NCBI RefSeq assembly: GCF_001750725.1
Contig: NZ_CP017279.1
Coordinates: forward strand, 1,116,001 to 1,180,000
Source: Enterobacter ludwigii
Lineage (GTDB): Bacteria; Pseudomonadota; Gammaproteobacteria; Enterobacterales; Enterobacteriaceae
Direction of reading: 5' to 3'
DNA length: 64,000 nt
Positions 19,972-29,315 of this stretch are shown piece after piece. How positions within the stretch are numbered: position 1 is the first letter of the stretch; each line of letters begins with the position of its first letter. Under the pieces are notes generated by a model. It saw only the letters and a program-made list of their open reading frames with translations. It was not told where the DNA came from and did not search any database. Made by a program: the position numbers and the translations under genes.

Positions 19972-20523
19972 ATGCAGTCTGATATTTTGAATACCGAAGT
20001 GACCACCATTGAGGGTGAGAAAACCACGCTGGAAAGCTATAAAGGCAACGTGCTGCTCATCGTGAATGTGGCCTCCAAATGTGGCCTGACGCCGCAGTAT
20101 GAGCAGCTGGAAAACATTCAAAAAGCCTGGGAGAAAGACGGTTTCACCGTGCTGGGCTTCCCGTGCAACCAGTTCCTGGGCCAGGAGCCGGGCAGCGAAG
20201 ACGAAATCAAAACGTTTTGCAGCACCACCTACGGTGTGACGTTCCCGATGTTCAGCAAAATCGACGTTAACGGTGAACATCGTCATCCCCTGTATGCGAA
20301 GCTGGTGGCGGCCGCGCCGACCGCCGTTGCGCCGGAAGGTAGCGGTTTTTATGAGCGCATGGCCAGTAAAGGACGCGCGCCGCTCTATCCGGACGATATC
20401 CTGTGGAATTTTGAAAAATTCCTCATTGGTCGTGACGGACAGGTGGTGCAGCGTTTTTCACCGGACATGACGCCTGAAGATCCGATTGTGATGGAGTCTA
20501 TCAAGCTGGCGCTGGCGAAATAA
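19972..20523 (+). CDS. btuE: Thioredoxin/glutathione peroxidase BtuE
   Basis: Non-selenium glutathione peroxidase homologue reducing hydroperoxides; 183 residues. The peroxidatic residue is Cys37 in [16 protein letters not shown]. The partner residues of the active-site tetrad are visible in [12 protein letters not shown] (Gln) and [10 protein letters not shown] (Trp, Asn). Despite its place inside the B12 operon, E. coli BtuE is not needed for B12 transport. Its stop overlaps the btuD start (TAATG). Confidence 0.95.
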   Translation: MQSDILNTEVTTIEGEKTTLESYKGNVLLIVNVASKCGLTPQYEQLENIQKAWEKDGFTVLGFPCNQFLGQEPGSEDEIKTFCSTTYGVTFPMFSKIDVNGEHRHPLYAKLVAAAPTAVAPEGSGFYERMASKGRAPLYPDDILWNFEKFLIGRDGQVVQRFSPDMTPEDPIVMESIKLALAK

Positions 20524-21278
20524 TGACGTTGCTGATGCAGCTCACGGACGTCGCCGATACGGGGCGTCTGGAGCCGATAACCGGTGCCATCAATGCAGGC
20601 GAAATCCTGCATCTTGTCGGGCCGAACGGCGCAGGAAAAAGCACCTTACTGGCGCGCATGGCAGGGCTGACCGCCGGCGCGGGGGAGATAACCCTGCTGG
20701 AGCATAACCTTGCTGACTGGTCGCCAGTCTCGCTGGCGCACAGGCGCAGTTATCTGGTGCAGCAGCAGGTCCCGCCCTTTGCGATGCCCGTCTGGCACTA
20801 CCTGATGCTGCATCTGCACGATAAACAGCATACGTCGCTGCTCACTGAGGTGGCGGCGGGATTAGGGCTAGAAGATAAACTGTCCCGGCATGCCAGCCAG
20901 CTTTCCGGGGGCGAGTGGCAGCGCGTGCGTCTCGCGGCCGTCATTTTGCAGATTCACCCGGCCGGCAATCCCCATGGCAGACTGCTGCTTCTGGATGAAC
21001 CGATGAGCGGTCTGGATGTGGCACAGCAGGCCGCGCTGGACACCCTGTTAAGCTCCCTGAGCAGAAAAGGGATCGGCGTGGTCATGAGCAGTCATGACCT
21101 GAACCATACGCTGCGTCACGCCCACCGGGTGTGGCTGTTGGCGCGAGGAAAGATGATTGCCAGCGGCACGCGCGATGCGGTATTGACGCCGCCAAATCTT
21201 GCCCGCGCGTACAATATGTCTTTCCGCAGGCTGGATATAGAAGGGCATAAGATGCTGATTTCTACCGTGCAGGCGTAA
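20523..21278 (+). CDS. btuD: Vitamin B12 ABC transporter ATPase BtuD
   Basis: ATP-binding subunit of BtuCDF, 251 residues. In order: Walker [10 protein letters not shown] (about 37-45), signature [13 protein letters not shown], Walker [13 protein letters not shown] and switch histidine in [12 protein letters not shown]. The start overlaps btuE by one base, suggesting translational coupling. The periplasmic binding protein gene btuF is not in this window. Confidence 0.97.
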   Translation: MTLLMQLTDVADTGRLEPITGAINAGEILHLVGPNGAGKSTLLARMAGLTAGAGEITLLEHNLADWSPVSLAHRRSYLVQQQVPPFAMPVWHYLMLHLHDKQHTSLLTEVAAGLGLEDKLSRHASQLSGGEWQRVRLAAVILQIHPAGNPHGRLLLLDEPMSGLDVAQQAALDTLLSSLSRKGIGVVMSSHDLNHTLRHAHRVWLLARGKMIASGTRDAVLTPPNLARAYNMSFRRLDIEGHKMLISTVQA

Positions 21279-21352
21279 CCGTTTCTTGCCTGTTAACGCC
21301 GTTGCACGCTAAATTACGAAAAGAACAAAAAAAGCAGAGGATTCGTCTGAAA

Positions 21353-21817
21353 ATGCGATTCTGGTTTCTCCTGATGGCCGCGTTATTTCTTGCGGGATGC
21401 AGTAGCCATCGTGCGCCGCCGCCTAACCCGCGGCTTTCAGATTCTATTACCGTCATTGCCAGCCTTAACGATCAGCTGAGCAACTGGCGCGGCACGCCCT
21501 ATCGTTATGGAGGCATGAGCCGTGGGGGCGTAGATTGTTCTGGCTTTGTTCTGATGACGTTTCGCGATAAGTTTGATTTACAGCTTCCGCGCGAAACACG
21601 CAAACAGGCGGAAATTGGCACGGAAATCAATAAAGATGATTTGCTGCCCGGCGACCTGGTTTTTTTCAAAACCGGCTCGGGTGACAGTGGGCTTCACGTC
21701 GGTATTTATGATACCGATAATCAGTTTATTCACGCCTCGACCAGTCGTGGGGTGATGCGCTCGTCGCTCGATAATGTTTACTGGCGTAAAAACTTCTGGC
21801 AGGCACGACGTATTTAG
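21353..21817 (+). CDS. nlpC: Lipoprotein NlpC, NlpC/P60 peptidase family
   Basis: Putative cell-wall peptidase anchored as a lipoprotein. It has 154 residues with signal peptide and lipobox LFLAGC (modified Cys16). The NlpC/P60 catalytic triad is visible: Cys in GVDCSGFVLM, His in GLHVGIYD and His in FIHASTS. The ATG at 21353 is the family start; upstream in-frame residues are basic and would spoil the signal peptide. Likely cotranscribed with btuD and ended by a strong terminator. Confidence 0.95.
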   Translation: MRFWFLLMAALFLAGCSSHRAPPPNPRLSDSITVIASLNDQLSNWRGTPYRYGGMSRGGVDCSGFVLMTFRDKFDLQLPRETRKQAEIGTEINKDDLLPGDLVFFKTGSGDSGLHVGIYDTDNQFIHASTSRGVMRSSLDNVYWRKNFWQARRI

Positions 21818-21841
21818 TCTGTCAAAGAGCAGTCTCTTATG

Positions 21842-21875
21842 ATGGCATGATAACTAATAAATCATGCCATTTTTT
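21842..21875 (+). terminator. Intrinsic terminator after nlpC
   Basis: ATGGCATGAT, loop AACTAATAA, ATCATGCCAT then TTTTTT: a perfect 10-bp stem, with an outer CTCTTAT/ATAAGAG pair (21834-21887) that could extend it. Confidence 0.92.
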
Positions 21876-21887
21876 CTCAAATAAGAG

Positions 21888-22111
21888 GTTTAAAGTTAAA
21901 TTTACGAAAAATGACTTATCTCCTCAGGTGTCTGTTTTATCTAAAACTGGCTATTACTGAGCAACCAGGATAAGATTATTTTAGATTCAGGGATAAATCT
22001 GAAAAATAATACGGAACTAATGAAATTAATCTTATTAAAATCAAGACAGTGGAATTGTGTCGGCAATTGCTCCAGGATGTCCTCTCTCATCTTTAATGCG
22101 GGGCGAGTGCA
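21888..22111 (+). promoter_or_regulatory. AT-rich upstream region and structured leader of rflP
   Basis: No gene seen. It contains a perfect 9-bp inverted repeat ATAAGATTA/TAATCTTAT (21970-21978 and 22027-22035) with a smaller stem TTCAG/CTGAA between the arms. This could fold in the rflP leader RNA or bind a dimeric regulator. No clear promoter or named operator was recognised. Confidence 0.4.
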
Positions 22112-22822
22112 ATGATTATTACGCTAGATAATGCTTACCAGTCTGAACTGATGCTTCTGCCTGCCCGTAATAGCGCCGGCGAGCTTAAAGGTTTAGAGGT
22201 TCTGGTTAACTTTACTGGCGTCGGTACCCACGTTCGGATCCCCACCGAACTCGTTATCCCGCGGCTTTCTGCTGAAGAAGAGTTAGCGTTGTTTAACGAG
22301 AAACTGCAATTGCTTGATACCTGTAAACTGTTTTTTATTCAGCATCAGTTAATTGCATGGATCAATATTACACCTGTAATTGTTGAATTTTTATTAAGTA
22401 ATGGGAACGCTGTTTCAATACTTGAGCGTTATCCGTTTCTTGAGTTTACTGTTAATGAGAATTATCCAGGTTTAAATAACGGGAAGGACGATCTGCAACT
22501 GGCGAGAATGGCAATCCATTTTCCGCTGGTGCTGGCAAACTTTGGCGCAGGCGCAGCGTCGTTGAAAGCCGTTTATGATGGATTGTTTAAACGGGTCATT
22601 CTCGACAAGGGATTTATCCAGCAGCGTGCTTCTGAACTCTCTTTTGAGCCTTTTATGCGCGCAATCCTCTGGCAAATAACGCCTCACTGTCAGTCCGTGC
22701 TCGTCGGCGGCATTGATGACCACGGTTTATTGCAGCGCGTCTTGTCCTTTAACTTTGGCGCAATGCAGGGGGCGCTCTGGCCAGCCGTCTCTGCAGAGCA
22801 CGTCACCACGCTCGTTCAGTGA
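22112..22822 (+). CDS. rflP: Anti-FlhDC factor RflP (YdiV), degenerate EAL protein
   Basis: EAL-fold protein of 236 residues that does not hydrolyse cyclic-di-GMP but binds FlhD and represses flagellar gene expression in poor nutrients (known for Salmonella and E. coli YdiV). The family segments [26 protein letters not shown]-like [18 protein letters not shown] and [13 protein letters not shown] are present. The EAL catalytic motif itself is replaced (KGLEVLVNF), consistent with loss of phosphodiesterase activity. GCGAGTG precedes the ATG weakly. Between nlpC and selO, as in E. coli. Confidence 0.92.
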   Translation: MIITLDNAYQSELMLLPARNSAGELKGLEVLVNFTGVGTHVRIPTELVIPRLSAEEELALFNEKLQLLDTCKLFFIQHQLIAWINITPVIVEFLLSNGNAVSILERYPFLEFTVNENYPGLNNGKDDLQLARMAIHFPLVLANFGAGAASLKAVYDGLFKRVILDKGFIQQRASELSFEPFMRAILWQITPHCQSVLVGGIDDHGLLQRVLSFNFGAMQGALWPAVSAEHVTTLVQ

Positions 22823-22886
22823 TAACCCTCTCTTTCGCCCGTGTTTAAGTCCGGGTAAACCCTCTACACTAAAAGCAGGAGGACCT

Positions 22887-24329
22887 ATGACCCTGTCTTT
22901 TACTGCTCACTGGCATGACGAGTTGCCGGGTTTTTATACCGCACTCAAACCCACACCGTTACAAAATTCCCGTCTTATCTGGCATAACGATCGGCTGGCA
23001 GATGAGCTGGCTGTTCCACCTGAGATGTTTCAGCCCTCCGACGGCGCTGGCGTCTGGGGAGGCGAAACGCTGCTTGCCGGTATGCAGCCTCTGGCTCAGG
23101 TCTATAGCGGACATCAGTTTGGCGTCTGGGCAGGACAACTGGGCGATGGCCGGGGGATTCTGCTGGGCGAACAACGGCTGCCCAACGGGGAGACGGTGGA
23201 CTGGCACCTGAAGGGGGCCGGCCTGACCCCTTACTCTCGAATGGGCGACGGGCGCGCGGTATTGCGTTCGACTATTCGCGAATGTCTGGCATCAGAAGCG
23301 ATGCATGCGCTGGGGATCCCCACCACCCGCGCACTGTCGATTGTAACCAGTGACACCCCGGTGGCTCGTGAAACGATGGAAAAAGGGGCGATGCTTATGC
23401 GCGTTGCGCAAAGCCATCTGCGTTTTGGCCACTTTGAACACTTTTATTATCGTCGTGAGCCGGAAAAAGTCCGCCAGCTTGCGGATTATGCCATTCGTCA
23501 TCACTGGTCTCATTTCCAGGACGAGGCCGATAAGTACATTCTCTGGTTCCGCGATGTGGTAGCCCGTACCGCAACCATGATTGCCCGCTGGCAGACGGTC
23601 GGGTTTGCCCATGGGGTGATGAACACGGACAACATGTCGCTTCTCGGGTTGACCTTTGATTACGGTCCGTTTGGCTTCCTTGATGACTATCAGCCGGGGT
23701 ACATCTGCAACCATTCTGACTATCAGGGACGTTACAGTTTCGACAATCAGCCGGCTGTTGGCCTGTGGAACCTGCAGCGCCTTGCGCAAACTCTGTCGCC
23801 GTTTATCGACGTTGATGCCCTGAATGATGCGCTCGACAGCTACCAGGACATTTTACTGCGCGAATACGGCGCGTTGATGCGCAACAAACTGGGGCTGGTG
23901 ACGCAGGAGAGGGGCGATAACGACATCCTGAACGCTCTGTTTGCACTCATGGAACGTGAAGGCAGCGATTACACCCGCACCTTCCGGATGCTGAGCCAGA
24001 CTGAGCAACACAGTAGTGCCTCACCGCTGCGCGACGAGTTCATTGACAGGCAGGGCTTTGACGACTGGTTTGCGCTTTACCGTGCGCGATTGCAGCAAGA
24101 GCAGGTCGACGACGCAACCCGGCAGGCGCAAATGAACGCGGCGAACCCGGCGATGGTGTTGCGCATCTGGCTGGCGCAGCGGGCCATTGAACAGGCAGAA
24201 CAGGGTGAGTATGACGAATTACATCGCCTGCATGTGGCTCTGCGTACGCCGTTTGCTGACCGTGATGACGACTATGTCAGCCGTCCGCCGGACTGGGGAA
24301 AACGCCTTGAAGTGAGCTGTTCGAGCTAG
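22887..24329 (+). CDS. selO: Protein adenylyltransferase SelO (YdiU)
   Basis: Pseudokinase-fold enzyme that transfers AMP from ATP to Ser/Thr/Tyr of target proteins, linked to oxidative stress. It has 480 residues (E. coli 478). Seen: [34 protein letters not shown] as the nucleotide loop, metal-binding [22 protein letters not shown], and the C-terminal EVSCSS where the eukaryotic protein carries selenocysteine. The ATG at 22887 follows AGCAGGAGGACCT; an open frame reading further upstream overlaps rflP and is not used. Confidence 0.95.
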   Translation: MTLSFTAHWHDELPGFYTALKPTPLQNSRLIWHNDRLADELAVPPEMFQPSDGAGVWGGETLLAGMQPLAQVYSGHQFGVWAGQLGDGRGILLGEQRLPNGETVDWHLKGAGLTPYSRMGDGRAVLRSTIRECLASEAMHALGIPTTRALSIVTSDTPVARETMEKGAMLMRVAQSHLRFGHFEHFYYRREPEKVRQLADYAIRHHWSHFQDEADKYILWFRDVVARTATMIARWQTVGFAHGVMNTDNMSLLGLTFDYGPFGFLDDYQPGYICNHSDYQGRYSFDNQPAVGLWNLQRLAQTLSPFIDVDALNDALDSYQDILLREYGALMRNKLGLVTQERGDNDILNALFALMEREGSDYTRTFRMLSQTEQHSSASPLRDEFIDRQGFDDWFALYRARLQQEQVDDATRQAQMNAANPAMVLRIWLAQRAIEQAEQGEYDELHRLHVALRTPFADRDDDYVSRPPDWGKRLEVSCSS

Positions 24330-24340
24330 CCCGGGCGGAC

Positions 24341-24373
24341 AAAACCTGACACCTTGCGGTGCCAGGTTTTTTT
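24341..24373. terminator. Terminator between selO and the convergent hydroxybutyrate dehydrogenase gene
   Basis: AAAACCTGACACC, loop TTGC, GGTGCCAGGTTTT then TTT. One mismatch in a 13-bp stem, with A and T tracts on both sides, so it can serve both convergent genes. Confidence 0.9.
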
Positions 24374-24388
24374 ATGCCGATACCGCGG

Positions 24389-25159
24389 TCACTGTGCGAC
24401 CCATCCGCCATCCATATTCCAGGCGGCGCCGCGGACCTGTACGGCGCTGTCACTGCACAAAAACAACGCCAGCTCGCCTAGCTGTTCCGGCGTAACAAAC
24501 TCGCCGGCGGGCTGTTTCTCTGCCAGCAGTTGCTCACGAGCGACATCCGGTGCGACGCCATCGGCAATACGTCTGTCGATTTGCTGCTGCACCAGCGGGG
24601 TCAGCACCCAGCCCGGGCAGATGGCATTGGCGGTTATACCGGTGCGGGCGGTCTCCAGCGCCAGGGATTTGGTAAAGCCCACCACGCCATGCTTGGCGGC
24701 AACATAGGCGGATTTCTCTTTCGACGCGACCAACCCATGCACGGAGGCGATATTAATGATGCGCCCCCAGTTTTTCGCCTGCATTGCAGGCAGCGCCAGC
24801 CGGCTGGTGTGAAAGACGGAAGAGAGGTTGATGGCGATAATGTCGTTCCATTTCTCCACCGGGAACGCATCAACAGGTGCGACGTGCTGTATACCGGCGT
24901 TGTTGATCAGAATATCGACTCCACCATACCGGGTTTCGGCGTAGTGCATCATGGCTTCAATCTGCTGGACGTCACGCAGGTCCGCATCGTGATAGCCCGG
25001 CGTTTTACCCCGTTTCGCGATTTCGTCTCTTGCCGATTCACTGTCGCCGAAACCGTTAAGAATCAACTGCGCGCCGGCCTTCGCCAGCACGCCAGCGATC
25101 CCAAGTCCAATACCACTGGTCGAGCCGGTCACCAGTGCGGTTTTACCGTTCAGATTCAT
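24389..25159 (-). CDS. 3-hydroxybutyrate dehydrogenase (SDR family)
   Basis: NAD-dependent oxidation of D-3-hydroxybutyrate to acetoacetate. It has 256 residues: TGSTSGIGLGIA nucleotide motif (12-23), NNAGIQHVAPVD, catalytic Ser in NIASVHGLVASKEKSAYVAAKHG with Tyr and Lys, and the ICPGWVLTPLV and QQIDRRIADG helices typical of bacterial HBDH. The start at 25159 has AGGAGAATAAA upstream; the longer reading frame would overlap the permease gene. It is last in a five-gene unit CoA-transferase A/B, thiolase, permease, HBDH that would carry hydroxybutyrate to acetyl-CoA. Confidence 0.9.
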   Translation of the reverse strand: MNLNGKTALVTGSTSGIGLGIAGVLAKAGAQLILNGFGDSESARDEIAKRGKTPGYHDADLRDVQQIEAMMHYAETRYGGVDILINNAGIQHVAPVDAFPVEKWNDIIAINLSSVFHTSRLALPAMQAKNWGRIINIASVHGLVASKEKSAYVAAKHGVVGFTKSLALETARTGITANAICPGWVLTPLVQQQIDRRIADGVAPDVAREQLLAEKQPAGEFVTPEQLGELALFLCSDSAVQVRGAAWNMDGGWVAQ

Positions 25160-25169
25160 TTTATTCTCC

Positions 25170-26561
25170 TTACACAATGCCGGTGAGATAGAACACGGCA
25201 ATGACAAAAAGCACCGCCAGACTTTTGATGAGAGTGATAGCGAAAATGCCGCCATACGCCTGACGATGGCTCAGACCCGTAATGGCAAGCAACGTTATCA
25301 CGGCCCCGTTATGGGGAAGCGTATCCATGCCGCCGCTGGCCATCGAGGCCACGCGGTGGAGAACCTCCAGAGGGATATTGGCTGCGTGGGCGGCCGCGAC
25401 AAACGTATCGGCCATGGCCGCAAGGGCGATGCTCATCCCGCCCGACGCCGAACCGGTGATCCCGGCAAGCACGGTCACGCTGATGGCTTCGTTGAGCAAC
25501 GGGTTCGGGATAGCGGCGAGCGCTTTGGATAAGACCAGAAAACCGGGCAGCGCAGCGATCACCGCCCCGAAACCGTATTCAGATGCGGTATTCATTGCCG
25601 CCAGAATGGCGCCGCTGACCGCCGTCCGGCTGCCTTCTGCCAGCCGTCCCCGGATATTGCGAAATCCAAAAAGCAGTACCATGACAATACCCGCGATCAG
25701 CGCCGCTTCCACGGCCCAGATGGCGGTGATTTTGCTGACCTCGGTGACAATCGGCTTCGCCAGTCCGGGCAGGATAAGCTCATGTTGCGTCCCGTACCAG
25801 CCGGGGATCCAGCGGGTAAACAGCAGGTTGAGGATCCCGACCAGCAGCAGAGGGGAAATGGCGATCAGCGGATGGGGCAGATTAATGTTGTCCGGCGTTT
25901 CAGGTTCATTTTTCAGATCGAAACCGTAGCCCTCATTGTTGTTGAGCGCCTTTCGCCGCTGACGCTCCAGCCAGAGCAGGCCAAAACAGAGGATAAACAG
26001 CGAGCCAATCAGACCAAGCCACGGGGCAGCCCAGGCGTTAGTGCCAAAGAAGCTGGTGGGGATAATGTTCTGGATCTGCGGCGTGCCGGGCAGGGCGTCC
26101 ATGGTAAACGAGAACGCACCCAGAGCCACGGTTGCCGGGATAAGACGTTTGGGGATGCCGCTCTGGCGGAACAGCTCGGCTGCAAAAGGATAGACGGCAA
26201 AGGCCACCACGAAGAGCGAAACGCCGCCGTACGTTAACAATGCACACACCAGCACAATGACCGGAATCGCATGGCGGCGCCCGAGGATCTGGATCGCTGC
26301 AGCGACGATAGCGCGTGAGAAACCGGAAAGCTCAATCAGCTTGCCAAACACGGCACCCAGCAGGAACACCGGGAAGTAGAGCTTGACGAAGCCGACCATC
26401 TTTTCCATAAACAGACCGGTAAACGTCGGGCCGACGGCCCCCGGGTCGGTCAGCAGCACGGCACCCAGCGCCGCGATGGGGGCAAAAAGAATAACGCTGT
26501 ATCCGCGATAGGCCGCGAGCATCAGCAATGCCAGCGCCGCCAGGGCAATCAACACACTCAT
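25170..26561 (-). CDS. GntP-family permease, probable 3-hydroxybutyrate/acetoacetate importer
   Basis: Membrane carrier of 463 residues with about 12-14 hydrophobic segments. GntP family signs include PVIVLVCALLTYGGVSLFVV near residue 100, GALPGTPQIQN-like DALPGTPQIQNIIPTSFFG, and GMSIALAAMADTFVAAA plus MASGGMDTLPHNGAVIT in the C-half. Family members carry gluconate or small organic acids. The position between the thiolase and the hydroxybutyrate dehydrogenase makes a short-chain hydroxy/keto acid the likely substrate; that is inference from context. Confidence 0.85.
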   Translation of the reverse strand: MSVLIALAALALLMLAAYRGYSVILFAPIAALGAVLLTDPGAVGPTFTGLFMEKMVGFVKLYFPVFLLGAVFGKLIELSGFSRAIVAAAIQILGRRHAIPVIVLVCALLTYGGVSLFVVAFAVYPFAAELFRQSGIPKRLIPATVALGAFSFTMDALPGTPQIQNIIPTSFFGTNAWAAPWLGLIGSLFILCFGLLWLERQRRKALNNNEGYGFDLKNEPETPDNINLPHPLIAISPLLLVGILNLLFTRWIPGWYGTQHELILPGLAKPIVTEVSKITAIWAVEAALIAGIVMVLLFGFRNIRGRLAEGSRTAVSGAILAAMNTASEYGFGAVIAALPGFLVLSKALAAIPNPLLNEAISVTVLAGITGSASGGMSIALAAMADTFVAAAHAANIPLEVLHRVASMASGGMDTLPHNGAVITLLAITGLSHRQAYGGIFAITLIKSLAVLFVIAVFYLTGIV

Positions 26562-26617
26562 TATGACTCCTCACTATCATTGTTATATTCGGGTACCAAC
26601 GAGATGTCCGGGCGCGG

Positions 26618-27799
26618 TTAGCGCGCAAGGGTTAATGCAATGCCTTGCCCACCTCCCACACACAGGGTGACGAGCCCTTTTTTCGCGTCGCGGCGTTGCA
26701 TCTCATGCAGCAGCGTGACGAGGATCCGACAGCCAGAAGCGCCGATAGGGTGGCCAAGCGCAATCGCACCACCGTTTACGTTCACCTTACGTTCATCCCA
26801 GCCGAGCAGTTTGCCAACGGCCAGCGCCTGTGCGGCAAAGGCTTCATTCGCTTCAATGACGTCCACCTCATCCAGCGCCCAGCCTGCCCGGGCCAGAGCC
26901 GTCTGGCAGGCGCTGACCGGCCCGATGCCCATCACCGATGGATCAACGCCGGTCACGGCATAACTCACGACCCGTCCCAGGATCGGTAATCCGCTTTCCC
27001 GCGCTTTTTCACCGCTCATCAACAGCACCGCAGCGGCACCATCGTTCAGGGTTGAGGCATTACCCGCAGTGACCGTTCCATCTTCACGACGAAAGGCAGG
27101 GCGCAACTGAGCGAGTTGCTCAGCGGTGGTTCCCGGCCGGGGTTGTTCATCACTGCTGACCAGGCGCGGCGGCTTTTTACCCTCGCTCACCGTGACCGGA
27201 GCCATCTCCGCGTCAAACAGACCGCGCGCAATGGCCGACGCCGCTTTTTGCTGCGACCGGGCGGCAAAAGCGTCCTGCTGCTCGCGGGAGATACCATACT
27301 GGCGGGCAACGTTTTCCGCGGTGATGCCCATGTGATAATCGTTAAATGCGTCCCACAGGCCGTCCGTTATCATGCTGTCCTGCAACCCTGTATGACCAAA
27401 ACGCAACCCTGACCGCGCACCGTCCAGCAGGTAAGGGGCATTGCTCATGCTCTCCTGGCCGCCAGCGATAACCACGTCGGCATCGCCGCAGCGGATAGCC
27501 TGCGCGGCGAGCTGCACCGCTTTTAAACCAGCACCGCACACCAGATTGGCGGTTGTCGCGGGGGTACTGACGGGCAATCCGGCCGTGAGAGCGGTCTGAC
27601 GGGCGGGGTTTTGTCCGCACCCTGCCGTCAGCACCTGACCGAAAATCAGTTCGTCTACCTGATCTGCGCACAGCTGGCTGTTCTCAAGCAGGCGACGAAC
27701 CGCTACGGCACCCAGTTCAACCGCGGAAAGGGAGGAGAGCGATCCGCGAAAACTGCCTACAGGGGTTCGCGTGGCCCCGACAATCATGACCTCATTCAT
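26618..27799 (-). CDS. Acetyl-CoA acetyltransferase (thiolase II)
   Basis: Splits acetoacetyl-CoA with CoA into two acetyl-CoA. It has 393 residues: catalytic Cys in NLVCGAGLKAVQLAA (about residue 88), NEAFAAQALAVG, His in GGAIALGHPIGASG and the second Cys in TLCVGGGQG. AtoB-like over its whole length. The ATG at 27799 follows GAGGAG by five bases; a GTG two codons earlier is unlikely. The CoA-transferase subunit B stop lies nine bases upstream. Confidence 0.92.
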   Translation of the reverse strand: MNEVMIVGATRTPVGSFRGSLSSLSAVELGAVAVRRLLENSQLCADQVDELIFGQVLTAGCGQNPARQTALTAGLPVSTPATTANLVCGAGLKAVQLAAQAIRCGDADVVIAGGQESMSNAPYLLDGARSGLRFGHTGLQDSMITDGLWDAFNDYHMGITAENVARQYGISREQQDAFAARSQQKAASAIARGLFDAEMAPVTVSEGKKPPRLVSSDEQPRPGTTAEQLAQLRPAFRREDGTVTAGNASTLNDGAAAVLLMSGEKARESGLPILGRVVSYAVTGVDPSVMGIGPVSACQTALARAGWALDEVDVIEANEAFAAQALAVGKLLGWDERKVNVNGGAIALGHPIGASGCRILVTLLHEMQRRDAKKGLVTLCVGGGQGIALTLAR

Positions 27800-27808
27800 G
27801 TTCACTCC

Positions 27809-28465
27809 TCAGTTGAAGCGCATCTCGCGCACGTCGTCCGCCACGATGATTTTCCCGGCTGTTTTACTGACGATGTCGTCAATACTGACGCCGGGGGCGT
27901 ATTCCCGCAGAATGAACGCGCCGTCTTCAATCTCCAGCAACGCAAGGTCGGTTAACACCCGACGGATACAGCCAGCGCCGGTCAACGGCAGCGTGCAGCG
28001 CGGCAGCAGTTTTGACTCTCCGTTTTTTGCGGCATGGGTCATCACCACAATGATGTTCTGCGCCCCGGCGACCAGATCCATCGCGCCTCCCATCCCTTTC
28101 ACCATCTTGCCCGGGATCATCCACGAGGCGATGTTGCCTTCGACATCCACTTCGAACGCCCCGAGTACGGTCAGGTCAACATGGCCACCCCGGATCATGG
28201 CGAACGACTGAGCCGAGTCGAAGATGGCGGCACCGATCCTCGCGGTGACGGTCTGCTTACCGGCGTTGATCATGTCGGCGTCAAGGCTCTGCTCATCCGG
28301 AAAGGCTCCCATCCCCAGCAGGCCGTTTTCAGACTGGAGCATTACGTCCATTCCCGCCGGAATATAGTTCGCCACAAGGGTCGGGATCCCTATCCCCAGG
28401 TTGACGTAGTAACCGTCGCGCAGTTCTCGGGCGACGCGCATGGCCATCTGTTCACGGGTTAACAT
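27809..28465 (-). CDS. 3-oxoacid (acetoacetate) CoA-transferase subunit B
   Basis: Small subunit of a class I CoA-transferase that makes acetoacetyl-CoA from acetoacetate, using acetyl- or succinyl-CoA as donor. It has 218 residues. The catalytic glutamate is in the signature QSENGLLGMG (about residue 46); GGHVDLTVLGAFEVD and MVKGMGGAMDLVAGA are conserved. It starts three bases after subunit A, typical of the paired subunits. The donor CoA (succinyl or acetyl) cannot be told from sequence by eye. Confidence 0.92.
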   Translation of the reverse strand: MLTREQMAMRVARELRDGYYVNLGIGIPTLVANYIPAGMDVMLQSENGLLGMGAFPDEQSLDADMINAGKQTVTARIGAAIFDSAQSFAMIRGGHVDLTVLGAFEVDVEGNIASWMIPGKMVKGMGGAMDLVAGAQNIIVVMTHAAKNGESKLLPRCTLPLTGAGCIRRVLTDLALLEIEDGAFILREYAPGVSIDDIVSKTAGKIIVADDVREMRFN

Positions 28466-28467
28466 CT

Positions 28468-29175
28468 TCAGACTCCCTCTGCGCGCAGCGTGCGCTGTTC
28501 AATGCGTTTCTCGAACTGGCCGACAATCAGCCTGTCGACGTAGATCCCCGGGGTATGAATGGCCGACGGGGGCAGTTCGCCCGGGGCGACGATCTCTTCC
28601 ACTTCCACCACCGTTATCCGGCCCGCGGTGGCCATCAGCGGGTTAAAGTTTTGCGCGGTATGGCGATAGATAACGTTGCCGTACCAGTCCGCTTTCCAGC
28701 CCTTGATCAGCGCAAAATCGCCGGTGATGGCCTCTTCGAGAACATAATGCTTGCCGGCAAACTGGCGAACTTCCTTGCCAGCAGCTACGGGGGTGCCATA
28801 GCCGGTGGCCGTGTAAAACGCCGGAATACCCGCTCCGCCAGCGCGAACCTTTTCTGCCAGGGTTCCCTGTGGGGTGAGTTCCACTTCCAGCTCGCCGCTC
28901 AACACCTGTTGTTCGAACAGCGCGTTTTCGCCCACGTACGACGCCACCACTTTTCGTACCTGGCGCGTCTCAAGGAGTATCCCGAGACCAAAACCATCGA
29001 CGCCGCAGTTGTTTGAAACCACCGTCAGCCCCTGCACCTGACGGCGTCTGACTTCGGCAATCAGGTTCTCAGGAATGCCGCACAGGCCGAAGCCGCCTGC
29101 CAGCAATGTCATTCCGTCCATCAGCCCGTCCAGCGCCTGCGCATAGCTGCCGACGCGCTTATCCAGTCCCGCCAT
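28468..29175 (-). CDS. 3-oxoacid (acetoacetate) CoA-transferase subunit A
   Basis: Large subunit partner, 235 residues, with the glycine-rich CoA-binding signature [13 protein letters not shown] (about 27-39) and [18 protein letters not shown]. The start at 29175 ([11 protein letters not shown]) is chosen because GGGAGG lies seven bases before it; an ATG two codons upstream sits too close to that site. First gene of the ketone-body unit, facing a divergent LysR regulator across 140 bases. Confidence 0.92.
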   Translation of the reverse strand: MAGLDKRVGSYAQALDGLMDGMTLLAGGFGLCGIPENLIAEVRRRQVQGLTVVSNNCGVDGFGLGILLETRQVRKVVASYVGENALFEQQVLSGELEVELTPQGTLAEKVRAGGAGIPAFYTATGYGTPVAAGKEVRQFAGKHYVLEEAITGDFALIKGWKADWYGNVIYRHTAQNFNPLMATAGRITVVEVEEIVAPGELPPSAIHTPGIYVDRLIVGQFEKRIEQRTLRAEGV

Positions 29176-29274
29176 AATCATCCCTCCCGTTATCCGTGCC
29201 GGTATCATTAGGGGCGGCGACTCATTTGTTAATTTTGAATTTGTGACCCACTCATTTGGTTTTTTTATTAATTT

Positions 29275-29308
29275 CTTGTTAACTAAATTTTTTCAATTAG
29301 TTAACAAG
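29275..29308. promoter_or_regulatory. Perfect 12-bp inverted repeat in the divergent promoter, candidate regulator site
   Basis: CTTGTTAACTAA and TTAGTTAACAAG are exact inverse complements separated by ten bases. The right arm ends in the AAGG of the ribosome site of the LysR gene, so it may act as an operator for both directions or as an RNA hairpin masking that site. Confidence 0.65.
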
Positions 29309-29315
29309 GTGAAAA

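Noticed and set aside
22713..22886. Long N-terminal extension of selO from 22713
   Set aside because: It overlaps the rflP coding region and lacks homology; a strong AGGAGG site precedes ATG 22887.
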